A DNA stretch of 64,000 nt. It comes from VGJW01 sp035285595. GTDB taxonomy: Bacteria; Cyanobacteriota; Sericytochromatia; S15B-MN24; VGJW01. Below, in pieces: positions 46,478 through 54,691 of the stretch; positions within the stretch are counted from its first letter, which is position 1, and each line of letters opens with the position of its first letter. A program made the position numbers and the translations under genes. The stretch covers positions 42,710 through 106,709 of the forward strand of contig JAYKGV010000034.1 of assembly GCA_035285595.1 (NCBI GenBank). Direction: 5' to 3'. The notes below the pieces were generated by a model. That model was given only the letters and a program-made list of their open reading frames with translations, made no database searches and was not told where the DNA came from.

Positions 46478-47191
46478 ATGAACAAGGTGCGCTCCGATGC
46501 GACGGAAGCACTGGCCGGTCTGCTGCACGATGGCATGACCATCATGGCCGGGGGCTTCGGCCTTTGTGGCCTTCCGGAGCATCTGCTCCTCGCCATTCGT
46601 GACGCGGGGGTCAAGGATCTGACCTTCATTTCGAATAACGCGGGCGTCGACGACTTCGGCATCGGCTTGCTCCTGCAACGGCGCCAGGTACGCAAGATGG
46701 TCAGCTCCTACGTGGGAGAGAACAAGCTCTTTGAGGAGCTGGTCCTGTCGGGCGAACTTGAAATCGAGTTGGTTCCGCAGGGGACGCTGGCCGAGCGCAT
46801 TCGCGCTGGCGGTGCCGGGATTCCGGCCTTCTTCACGCCGACGGGCTACGGCACGTTGGTGGCCGAAGGCAAGGAGACCCGTGAGTTCGACGGCCGATGG
46901 CACGTCATGGAGCGCGCGCTCGTGGCTGATCTGGCCGTGGTGAAGGCCTGGCGTGGAGACACGGCGGGAAACCTCGTCTACCGCAAGACCACCCGCAACT
47001 TCAACCCGATGATGGCGACCGCGGCGCGGGTCACGGTCGCCGAAGTCGAGCAGCTGCTCGACTCCGGGGCCATCGATCCTGATCACGTCCATACGCCTGG
47101 CATCTACGTCCAGCGCATCTTCCTCGGCCGGCAGTACGAGAAGCGCATCGAGCAGCGAACCACCCGACCACGCGCGGCTGCCCACGGCTAG
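46478..47191 (+). CDS. scoA: 3-oxoacid CoA-transferase subunit A
   Basis: 237 aa. With subunit B it moves CoA from succinyl-CoA or acetyl-CoA onto acetoacetate-type acids. Motifs: MAGGFGLCGLPEHLLLA, FISNNAGVDDFGIG, GAGIPAFFTPTGYGT and YRKTTRNFNPMMA. Cytosolic. The B subunit begins 10 bases later, as usual. No thiolase or other ketone body gene is adjacent. Confidence 0.93.
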   Translation: MNKVRSDATEALAGLLHDGMTIMAGGFGLCGLPEHLLLAIRDAGVKDLTFISNNAGVDDFGIGLLLQRRQVRKMVSSYVGENKLFEELVLSGELEIELVPQGTLAERIRAGGAGIPAFFTPTGYGTLVAEGKETREFDGRWHVMERALVADLAVVKAWRGDTAGNLVYRKTTRNFNPMMATAARVTVAEVEQLLDSGAIDPDHVHTPGIYVQRIFLGRQYEKRIEQRTTRPRAAAHG

Positions 47192-47200
47192 GAGCACGAC

Positions 47201-47875
47201 ATGGCCCTCGATCGTCACCAGATCGCCCAGAGGATCGCGCAGGAGCTGCGCGATGGATATTACGTCAACTTGGGCATCGGCATCCCGACTCTGGTGGCGA
47301 ATCACATCCCAGCCGGAATGGACGTGGTGCTTCAGAGCGAGAATGGCCTGCTGGGCATCGGTCCCTTCCCGTTCGAGGGAGAGGAGGACCCCGACCTTAT
47401 CAACGCCGGCAAGCAGACCATCACGGACGTGCCAGGGTCTGCCTATTTCAGCTCGGCAGACTCCTTCGCCATGATTCGTGGCGGACATGTCGACCTGACG
47501 GTGCTCGGGGCCATGCAAGTGTCGGAAAGAGGTGATCTCGCGAACTGGCTCATTCCCGGCAAGATGGTCAAGGGTATGGGGGGGGCCATGGACCTGGTGG
47601 CCGGCGCGCGGCGGGTGGTGGTGGCGATGGAGCATTGTGCCCGCGACGGTAGCCCCAAGATTCTCCCCGAATGTACCCTGCCACTGACCGCCCGCGGATG
47701 TGTCTCGCTCATCGTGTCTGATCTGGCGGTCATCGAGGTGACGGAGACAGGGTTACGCCTTTTGGAAACCGCGCCCGGCGTGACGGTTGACGAGGTATGC
47801 GCCCGGACCGGGGTGCCTCTGAGGGTCGAGGGCGCGGTTCCCGAGATGCGGCTGAGTGCCCTGCAGGAGGCTTGA
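47201..47875 (+). CDS. scoB: 3-oxoacid CoA-transferase subunit B
   Basis: 224 aa. The catalytic glutamate is in QSENGLLGIG; NLGIGIPTLVA and GHVDLTVLGAMQVSERGDLANW are typical of the beta subunit. Forms a complex with subunit A. The stop is one base before the GTG of the M16 peptidase gene, so the transcript may continue. Confidence 0.93.
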   Translation: MALDRHQIAQRIAQELRDGYYVNLGIGIPTLVANHIPAGMDVVLQSENGLLGIGPFPFEGEEDPDLINAGKQTITDVPGSAYFSSADSFAMIRGGHVDLTVLGAMQVSERGDLANWLIPGKMVKGMGGAMDLVAGARRVVVAMEHCARDGSPKILPECTLPLTARGCVSLIVSDLAVIEVTETGLRLLETAPGVTVDEVCARTGVPLRVEGAVPEMRLSALQEA

Positions 47876-47876
47876 C

Positions 47877-49241
47877 GTGACCTTGATATCCGGTGGGTCG
47901 CGTGGTCTTGCGCTGCTTGTGGCCTGCCTCATGGTGGCGGCAGGCACCAAGGCCGCCGGTGCCGCGGGGAGCTTGCCCGTCGTCCACCACCGCAAACTGG
48001 CCAACGGCCTCGAGGTACTGGTGGCACCGCGGCATCATGCTCCACTACTCAGCTTCCAGGTCTGGTATCGGGTGGGTTCACGGGACGAAGCCATCGGTCA
48101 GTCCGGTATTTCCCACTTGGTGGAACACCTGATGTTCCAAGGGTCGCCCAACTACCCCACAGGGCAATACGATGCCCTCGTGGAGCGCAACGGCGGCAGC
48201 AACAACGCGTTCACGACCGAGGACTACACGGCCTACTACGTCGATCTTCCCTCGGACAAGCTGCAACTGGCTGCCTCGCTCGAAGCCGATCGAATGCGCG
48301 GCTTGCTCATGCCCGAAGGCAAGTTCGGCTCAGAACTGTCCGTCGTGAAAGAGGAGCGCCGCTGGCGCACTGAGAACGATCCGTTCGGGATGATGTGGGA
48401 GATGCTCGGGGCCACCAGTTACGTCCAGCATCCCTACCGCTGGCCGGTCGTCGGCTGGATGGCGGACCTCGATCGGATGACGAGGGCCAAGGCGATGGCA
48501 CATTACCGGCGCCACTACCATCCTGACCAAGCCGTGGCCGTGGTTGTGGGGGACGTCTCCCCCGACAAGGTCTTCAGGATCGTGGACCAAACCTTCGGCA
48601 AGCTGCCGCGCGGTCCCGGCGTCGACCGGGTCGTACCTGCCGAGCCTCCCCAGCGGGGCGAGCGACGCACCACGCTGCTGCGGCCGGTCCAGGCTCCCGC
48701 CGTCATGCTGGCCTACCACACGGGCGCTCGGCGGGATGACGATCACCATGCCCTCGTCCTCGCGGAAAGGGTACTCTCGGCCGGTCGCTCCTCTCGCCTG
48801 CAACGCGATCTGGTGGATGGCCGCAAGCTGGCTCAGGAGGTTGGCGCAAGCGCCATGGCCGGTTTGGACCCCGGACTCTTCCTGGTCTACGGTGTACCCA
48901 TGCCGGGCCATTCGGCCGCAGAACTCGAACGGGAGCTGCAAGCCGCCCTGGATAGACTGGCCTCCGAGCCCATCACCGAGAAAGAGCGCCAAAAGGCCTA
49001 TGACCAAGCCAAGGCGGCTCACCTGCTCGGGATGGAAAAGAATCACGACCTGGGCATCGCGCTGGGGACAGCCGCCATGCTCGGGAATTGGCGCTGGGCA
49101 CTGGACGAAGTGCGTGACCTGGCTGCCGTGAGTCCAGCACGCCTGCAGCAGGTGGCTGCGAACACCTTCAGGATCGCCAATCGATCCGTGATCGTGCTCG
49201 AGCCTGAGCCATCCGATGCTCCCCCAAAGGATGATGAGTGA
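47877..49241 (+). CDS. M16B zinc metallopeptidase, active subunit
   Basis: 454 aa, exported (signal ending AGAAGS). The inverted zinc motif HLVEH (80-84) with a further Glu in VVKEERRW is intact. GSRDEAIGQSGISH is typical of M16B. Such enzymes pair with an inactive partner, encoded next. It may degrade peptides in the periplasm. GTG start with GGAGG six bases upstream. It overlaps the following gene. Confidence 0.9.
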   Translation: MTLISGGSRGLALLVACLMVAAGTKAAGAAGSLPVVHHRKLANGLEVLVAPRHHAPLLSFQVWYRVGSRDEAIGQSGISHLVEHLMFQGSPNYPTGQYDALVERNGGSNNAFTTEDYTAYYVDLPSDKLQLAASLEADRMRGLLMPEGKFGSELSVVKEERRWRTENDPFGMMWEMLGATSYVQHPYRWPVVGWMADLDRMTRAKAMAHYRRHYHPDQAVAVVVGDVSPDKVFRIVDQTFGKLPRGPGVDRVVPAEPPQRGERRTTLLRPVQAPAVMLAYHTGARRDDDHHALVLAERVLSAGRSSRLQRDLVDGRKLAQEVGASAMAGLDPGLFLVYGVPMPGHSAAELERELQAALDRLASEPITEKERQKAYDQAKAAHLLGMEKNHDLGIALGTAAMLGNWRWALDEVRDLAAVSPARLQQVAANTFRIANRSVIVLEPEPSDAPPKDDE

Positions 49242-50661
49242 CGTGATGCGCCAGCGGTTCGTCCTTCCGGCCGTGGTTGCGGCCTTGACGTGGGCTTGCC
49301 CGGTGAACCCCGCCCAATCCGCGCCGGTCCGAGCGAGGGACGGGGCGGCTCTCCCGGAAATCGACCATCTCGTCATCGGCAAGCGCATTCCTCTGCACGT
49401 CGTCAGGCGACCGGGGGCGCCCGGGATCGTCCTGCAGGCCATGCTTCGCCTCGGTTCCTCCCAGGATCCCCCCGATCGCCACGGGCTTGTGAGCACGTGG
49501 GCGGCCCTGCTCAAGCGTGGCGCGGGCCCTTGGAGCGGGCCGGACATCGATGAAGCCACGGATGCCGTCGGCGCGGATCTCGACGTGCAGACCGACGATG
49601 ATCGAACCTCCATCAGGTTTTCGGGCCTTGCAGAGCACCTGCAGCTGGGCGTAGGACTGGTCACGGCCATGTTGACAAAGCCGACCTTTTCTGAGGACGA
49701 ATTCACACGGGAACGGGACAGGCGTCTCGCTGCCATGCGCGGGACGCTCGACGATGCCAACGCCGTGACCGAACTCGCCGCGGCCTGGCTCCACTTTGGC
49801 GATCATCCCTATGCCCACTCCGGAAGTGGGACCCGGCGCGGTCTCACGGCCATGACGACAGAAAACGTCCGCAAATTCCATGAACGCCACGTGCATCCCA
49901 GCAGCGTCGAATTCGTCGTCGTGGGGGATGTCGACGGCAAGGCTCTGACCTCGACATTCGCAAAGGCTCTGGGCCCTTGGCTGGAAGGGAGCGGAACGCC
50001 GGTGCGCCCTGCATTACCAGCCTATCGGCCCCGTGTGGGGCGGCAGGTATTGTTCGTTCCGATGCCCGTCACCCAGGCCTACATCCGCATGGACTTGCCT
50101 TCGGTGGCACGCAAGCATCCGGACCACCTGCCCCTTGCCGTGATGGCCTACATCCTCGGTGGGTCCTCACGGGGTCGGCTCTATCAGGACATCCGTGACC
50201 GCCAGGGGCTTGCCTATGGAGCGTATGCCTCGCAGCAGCCCCTCGGCACCGAAGGCCGTCTGGTCCTCGAGTTGCAGACCAAGACGAGCAGTGCCGTGCG
50301 CGCCATCGAGAGCATGCTGGCCCAGATGCGGCGCATGGCAGAAAAAGGGCCGACCGGTGCCGAACTCGACGCAGCCAAGGATTACCTGACAGGTTCCTGG
50401 GGGGCCCGCTTCGAGGCGGGGACCGATGTGGCCGCGCAGGTCGCGACGGTCCGGTTCCACGGACTGGGCGATGATTGGTTTGCCGAATACCCCCGCCGTG
50501 TACGGTCTCTTTCGACCTCGACCTTGCAGGGCGTCGCGGCTCGGTATCTGCGTACCCGGCGGTACGGCCTGACGGTCGTGGCCCCACCAGGCCCCCTCGA
50601 GCAGGATCTGGCGAGGTTCGGAACGCTACAACGCCTGGAGCCCTCCGTCCTGCTCGACTGA
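49234..50661 (+). CDS. M16B peptidase homologue, inactive partner subunit
   Basis: 475 aa with a signal (VLPAVVAALTWACPVNPAQSA). At the place of HxxEH it has HGLVSTWAAL, so no zinc site. The R/Y pair region RLYQDIRDRQGLAYG that helps substrate binding is retained. This matches the heterodimeric M16B pairs in which one chain supplies zinc and the other substrate residues. Start at 49234 or 49246. It ends 182 bases before the next gene's start. Confidence 0.88.
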   Translation: MSDVMRQRFVLPAVVAALTWACPVNPAQSAPVRARDGAALPEIDHLVIGKRIPLHVVRRPGAPGIVLQAMLRLGSSQDPPDRHGLVSTWAALLKRGAGPWSGPDIDEATDAVGADLDVQTDDDRTSIRFSGLAEHLQLGVGLVTAMLTKPTFSEDEFTRERDRRLAAMRGTLDDANAVTELAAAWLHFGDHPYAHSGSGTRRGLTAMTTENVRKFHERHVHPSSVEFVVVGDVDGKALTSTFAKALGPWLEGSGTPVRPALPAYRPRVGRQVLFVPMPVTQAYIRMDLPSVARKHPDHLPLAVMAYILGGSSRGRLYQDIRDRQGLAYGAYASQQPLGTEGRLVLELQTKTSSAVRAIESMLAQMRRMAEKGPTGAELDAAKDYLTGSWGARFEAGTDVAAQVATVRFHGLGDDWFAEYPRRVRSLSTSTLQGVAARYLRTRRYGLTVVAPPGPLEQDLARFGTLQRLEPSVLLD

Positions 50662-50768
50662 GCGGGACACAGATTTAATCTTTTCATCCGGCCTCCGGTC
50701 GGGTCATGACCCGAAGGACCACGCAATGACGGGGGTCTTCGGGACTTGGAGAAAATTTTGAATTTGGA

Positions 50769-50796
50769 TTGACTTCCATTAAAAGCCTGTTAATAT
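50769..50796 (+). promoter_or_regulatory. Sigma-70-type promoter of the third subtilase
   Basis: TTGACT (50769-50774), a 16-base spacer and TAATAT (50791-50796) form a near-consensus promoter, with an A/T-rich stretch just upstream (50754-50768). The predicted start is near 50803, about 40 bases before the gene. Confidence 0.75.
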
Positions 50797-50842
50797 CGGG
50801 ACAAGCGACCCTTTCCCCCAGCCCGATTTTCAGGAGAGACCC

Positions 50843-52102
50843 TTGAGCATGCGCGCCCTCATTGCCGCCAGTGTCACCGCCTCGGTTCTCGCCGGCTGCG
50901 GTGCCTCCGTGGTCAACCAACCTGGGATGCAGGTCGCGGGCCTGCGCCATGCCGACTTCCGGGCGGATGGCGTCTCCACGCGTGAAGTGCTGGTCCGTCT
51001 CTCCAATCCGATGGCGGATACCGCCCTTCCCACCAAGGTCTTGGATCGTAGCCTCGAGCGTCTCGGCGTCGTATGCCTGGCCATCCCCCAGGGGCAGTCT
51101 CCTGAAGCGTTCGCCGCATCCTTGGCAGGAAAGCCGGGCATCGCAGGAGCCTCGCTCAATCGGCGGTATACCTTCGACCGTCCCGTCAGTGTCGAGACCA
51201 TCCTGCCAGCCAACTTCACGCCGAAGTTCGCGCTCAACGACCCGCAAGCCGCCGCGCAGTACCATCTCGGATTGACGCTGGCAGAGAAGGCTTGGGACAT
51301 TCAGCCCGGCAAAAAGTCCGTGCGTCTTGCCGTCGTGGACACCGGCATCGATCCAAAGCATCCTGATCTGCTGCCTCAGCTGGATCCGCAGGTGGGTCTC
51401 TACAATGTCTTCACCAAGGACTCCAAGGTTCTGGACAACCACGGTCATGGCACGCACACCGCCGGAATCGCGGCGGCTGCAGCCAACAATCGCGAAGGCG
51501 GCGCGGGCATGGCTCCTGGTGTCTCGCTGATGGCCGTTCAAGTCCTGGATGCCAATGGCGGCGGAGACTCCAAGTCCATCGCGGCAGGCTTTATCTATGC
51601 AGCGGACCAAGGCGCAAAGGTCATCAGCGCCAGTCTCGGAATCTACCGCTCGGACAAGGTCATCGAGAGGGCACTGCAGTATGCCCTCGACAAAGATTGC
51701 TCCATCGTGGCCTCCGCTGGGAACAACGGGGCCGAGAACGATCCCGTCAAGAAGCCTCACCTGCCGTCGACCTATCCCGGCGTCATTGAGGTAGCCGCGA
51801 CGGATATCAATGACAAAACGGCGAAGTTCAGCAACTGGGGCTCCACGGTCACGGTCGCGGCGCCCGGCGTCGACATCATCTCCACCTTGCCCAACGGCAA
51901 GTACGGCAAGATGAGCGGGACCAGCATGGCAGCCCCCGGCGCTGCAGGGGTGGTCGCCCTGATTCGCAGCCAGCGCCCGAACCTGAAGCAGGCTGAGGTG
52001 AAGGAGTTGCTGCACAAGGCCACGGATGACAAGGGCGGTGTCGGCTTTGACGTCCGTTTCGGCCACGGCCGCATCAACGCGCTGAAAGCCGTTCAGCTCT
52101 GA
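50843..52102 (+). CDS. Subtilisin-family (S8) lipoprotease
   Basis: 419 aa. Lipobox VLAGC (Cys19). A propeptide (about 45-115) precedes an intact triad Asp166 (VVDTGID), His202 (GHGTHTAG), Ser361 (GTSMAAP) with Asn294. It is similar to the 7676-8962 protein, sharing the C-terminal FDV-FGHGRINA pattern. A TTG start six bases after AGGAG is preferred; an ATG six bases later is possible. Single-gene transcript with its own promoter and terminator. Confidence 0.93.
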   Translation: MSMRALIAASVTASVLAGCGASVVNQPGMQVAGLRHADFRADGVSTREVLVRLSNPMADTALPTKVLDRSLERLGVVCLAIPQGQSPEAFAASLAGKPGIAGASLNRRYTFDRPVSVETILPANFTPKFALNDPQAAAQYHLGLTLAEKAWDIQPGKKSVRLAVVDTGIDPKHPDLLPQLDPQVGLYNVFTKDSKVLDNHGHGTHTAGIAAAAANNREGGAGMAPGVSLMAVQVLDANGGGDSKSIAAGFIYAADQGAKVISASLGIYRSDKVIERALQYALDKDCSIVASAGNNGAENDPVKKPHLPSTYPGVIEVAATDINDKTAKFSNWGSTVTVAAPGVDIISTLPNGKYGKMSGTSMAAPGAAGVVALIRSQRPNLKQAEVKELLHKATDDKGGVGFDVRFGHGRINALKAVQL

Positions 52103-52110
52103 GGTTTCGG

Positions 52111-52159
52111 GAAATAGCCGGGTCGCAGGTCATCTGCTGCCCGGCTATTTCTTGCTTTT
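52111..52159 (+). terminator. Strong intrinsic terminator
   Basis: A 12-bp perfect stem (52111-52122 with 52140-52151) and the T-rich TTGCTTTT just after it follow the subtilase stop by eight bases. Confidence 0.9.
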
Positions 52160-52217
52160 AGAGAGTCTGTCGAGTTCCATCAGCCGCACGCGCCGATTAC
52201 CTGTCGGCGTCCACGCT

Positions 52218-53147
52218 TCAACGCAGAGCGGTGGCCAAGCGCCAAACGTCTTCCACAAAGTCCTCTTGGCTGTGGCGCTGCCGTGCAGCCAAGACGTCGT
52301 CTCCGCGTCGCTGCCGCAGGCGGACCGCGACAAGGTCTTCATCCGGCAAGACCACCAGATATTGGCCCAGCCAGCCGTCGGCCATGAAAGCCTGACGTCC
52401 CGAACCTGAGCGGGTTTCCCCCAGTAACCACCACAGCTTTCCCGCGGAAGGATAGCGTCCGACCGGAGTCATCATGGACCGAATCCACGACGCATCATAA
52501 AGTCGTTGACCCTTCCAGACTCCATCGGCCGCCAACATCGCACCGATCCGAGCAAGATCACGTGCAGTCAGCGCCAAGCCGGAATAGGTAGGAGGCTGTC
52601 CTGCCTGGTCTTTTGGCCAGCGCCAAGACCGGATGCCCAATGGCCCAAACAAGACACGCTGCATCCACCGATCCGCCGACATCCCCGACGAACGCGCGAT
52701 AATGCCAGCGATCAAGGCAGTCGCTTCATTATTGTAAGTGAAGACCGTCCCCGGCTCGTCCCTGAAGCCTCCGCCGAGAGCCTTTGCCACGCGGTCCCGC
52801 GAGCGGTTTAGCGGACCGACCATGTCCGAACAGGTCAAGCCGGAGGTGTGCTCCAACACATGACGCAGGGTCGCTCGAGTGCCACGCCCCTGCAGGGTCG
52901 GGAACCAACGGGTAAGTGGAGTATCGAGGGACGGGATGCGTCCCGACGCGAGCAAGGGGCCCAGCACCAGACCTGAAAGACTCTTTGTGACCGACCACGT
53001 ATCGATCGGCCCGGACACCGGCCCCAACTGACGGTCAAGCAGTGACCGACCGCCATGCCAGATCACCAGCTGGTCGGCATCCGATTCACGGGCTCTGCGT
53101 AACAGACGCTCGAGAGAGGCCGCCCTGTCCTGCCCGTGAGCCGACAC
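52218..53147 (-). CDS. Serine hydrolase of the beta-lactamase/class C fold
   Basis: 309 aa. SVTK (Ser52, Lys55) and the YNN motif (Tyr138, Asn140) are the first two catalytic boxes of the beta-lactamase/DD-peptidase fold. The third (HTG/KTG) is not obvious; the region ends in MADGWLGQ. An amide or ester hydrolase is likely rather than a resistance enzyme. With the GTG start there is no signal peptide, but in-frame codons upstream to a CTG at 53202-53204 encode a good one (LSFWWGWAFLATLATVSWP). Confidence 0.8.
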   Translation of the reverse strand: MSAHGQDRAASLERLLRRARESDADQLVIWHGGRSLLDRQLGPVSGPIDTWSVTKSLSGLVLGPLLASGRIPSLDTPLTRWFPTLQGRGTRATLRHVLEHTSGLTCSDMVGPLNRSRDRVAKALGGGFRDEPGTVFTYNNEATALIAGIIARSSGMSADRWMQRVLFGPLGIRSWRWPKDQAGQPPTYSGLALTARDLARIGAMLAADGVWKGQRLYDASWIRSMMTPVGRYPSAGKLWWLLGETRSGSGRQAFMADGWLGQYLVVLPDEDLVAVRLRQRRGDDVLAARQRHSQEDFVEDVWRLATALR

Positions 53148-53200
53148 GGGCCAACTGACAGTGGCGAGCGTGGCAAGGAAGGCCCACCCCCACCAGAAGC

Positions 53201-53527
53201 TCAGGGACGCACCACCTCACCTGCCCAGGCCAACATACCGCCTGTCATGTTTACCGCATCGAGGCCCGCATCCAGCGCAGCCCGCGTCGCTGAGGCACTC
53301 CGCCCGCCACTGCGGCATACCATCACGATCTGCTGGTCTCGGGGTAGCTCGGCGAGGCGAGCGGAGAGACTGCCCAAAGGAATCAAGATGGCCCCGGGAA
53401 TATGCCCCGCCGCAGTCTCTTGGGGTTCACGCACGTCGACGATACAAGGCCGCTCACCTTGGGTCAGCCGATCTGCGAGTTGCGCGGGGTCAACGACTGG
53501 TACGGACGAAACACCGAATCCGAACAT
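53201..53527 (-). CDS. Single-domain rhodanese-like protein
   Basis: 108 aa with the active-site loop CRSGGRS (Cys71) and VDVREPQETAAGHIPGAILIPL, typical of GlpE-type sulfurtransferases. Thiosulfate:cyanide sulfurtransfer or sulfur relay in the cytosol is expected. GGAGG six bases before the ATG at 53527; the longer frame is rejected. The stop overlaps the possible CTG start of the hydrolase gene. Confidence 0.92.
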   Translation of the reverse strand: MFGFGVSSVPVVDPAQLADRLTQGERPCIVDVREPQETAAGHIPGAILIPLGSLSARLAELPRDQQIVMVCRSGGRSASATRAALDAGLDAVNMTGGMLAWAGEVVRP

Positions 53528-53552
53528 GACGAACCTCCACCGAGCACAAACC

Positions 53553-54452
53553 CTACCCGGGCATGGTATCAGACGAAACCGACCTGTGCAAGCCATGTTC
53601 CCTGCCGTCCGTCACATGAACGCTCTCATACAACGACACGTAATCGGGCCGTTGCGAACCGAACAATCGATCCCAAGCATTCGAATAAAGGCCGTAGTGT
53701 CCCCGCACGAGCTGGTGGTGCAAGTTGTGATGGGTCGAAGTGTTGAGCCAGCCAAGCACGGGATGTCTGGCCCAGCTTGGCCCGAATACCTCGAAACCTA
53801 GATGGCCGAGCACATTGAGCGAGAGCGTAGCCACCGCGAAGAGAGCGAGGTCAAGTGGGCGCCAAGGAATCATGAACGCCAACAGGGGCAGGATGGCCGC
53901 CTCGAGGACGGCTTCTACGGGATGGAAGGCGAAGGCCGCAAGAGGCGTTGGATTGGTGGAGCGGTGATGAACCCGATGAATGTGCCGGAACAGCGGACCC
54001 CAGTGGAGGAAGCGGTGCAAGACATAGAAATAGAGATCATGCAGGACGAGCATGAGAACCACCGTGCCAAGCGTCCGTGGAAAGTCGATTCCGTCGGGCG
54101 CCTCGCGGATCATGGCGGTATGGCCTGCCTCCACGGCTACGAAAACCCAGAAGGCCGCCGCAGCAAAAATGACCATCGTGGACAATGCCCACCCCAGTTC
54201 CCGCCGCACTTGCCGAGCATCCGGCCATGTCGACTGGATACGTGGTGCACCCACCCAGCCCCTTCCGGGTCCGTAGTAGACCCACCACGCCCCTCCGGCA
54301 AGAAGCAGATAACGAACCACGGTGCCCAGAAGGAGGAGAGCACCAAGGACGATCACAGGGGGACGATCGACCAGAATCGGACGTATGAGCGCTCCGACGG
54401 CGACGACCGCGAGGAAGAACGGAACCCAAGCCCAGAGAGCCCTGGCAGTCAT
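53553..54452 (-). CDS. Fatty acid hydroxylase/sterol desaturase family membrane protein
   Basis: 299 aa with several helices. The di-iron His clusters are H138-x7-H146-x3-H150, H159xxHH (159-163) and HHxxHH (241-246). Members hydroxylate or desaturate lipids and sterols in the membrane. The ATG at 54452 has AGGA seven bases upstream. Divergent from the CPXCG gene with only 31 bases between, and 25 bases upstream of the rhodanese start. Confidence 0.9.
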   Translation of the reverse strand: MTARALWAWVPFFLAVVAVGALIRPILVDRPPVIVLGALLLLGTVVRYLLLAGGAWWVYYGPGRGWVGAPRIQSTWPDARQVRRELGWALSTMVIFAAAAFWVFVAVEAGHTAMIREAPDGIDFPRTLGTVVLMLVLHDLYFYVLHRFLHWGPLFRHIHRVHHRSTNPTPLAAFAFHPVEAVLEAAILPLLAFMIPWRPLDLALFAVATLSLNVLGHLGFEVFGPSWARHPVLGWLNTSTHHNLHHQLVRGHYGLYSNAWDRLFGSQRPDYVSLYESVHVTDGREHGLHRSVSSDTMPG

Positions 54453-54483
54453 GGCTTCTTCCTCACGCGGGTACACCTCCCTC

Positions 54484-54675
54484 ATGGATACCACCGCAAC
54501 CTATCAATGTGCCTGGTGTGGCGAGGAGAGTGTCACCGAAGTCGACCTGTCCCAAGGCTTGAGTCAGAGCTACATCGAGGACTGCCAGGTCTGCTGCCGC
54601 CCGTTGACTCTGTATCTGACGTTCGATGAAGAGGACTTCAGTGCCACGCTGTCGGCCGAGCCCTTGGACGGCTGA
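54484..54675 (+). CDS. CPXCG-type cysteine-rich small protein
   Basis: 63 aa. Two Cys pairs (YQCAWCGEE at residues 8-16 and EDCQVCCRP near 34) form the CPXCG domain (PF14255), a likely zinc ribbon. The rest is acidic. No Shine-Dalgarno before the ATG. Role unknown. Confidence 0.8.
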   Translation: MDTTATYQCAWCGEESVTEVDLSQGLSQSYIEDCQVCCRPLTLYLTFDEEDFSATLSAEPLDG

Positions 54676-54691
54676 GAACGAGCTCGGTGAA

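Noticed and set aside
50767..50796. Possible Pho box upstream of the third subtilase
   Set aside because: Two TTAA elements are 11 bases apart, but the third unit does not fit and the sequence is better explained as a TTGACT/TAATAT promoter.
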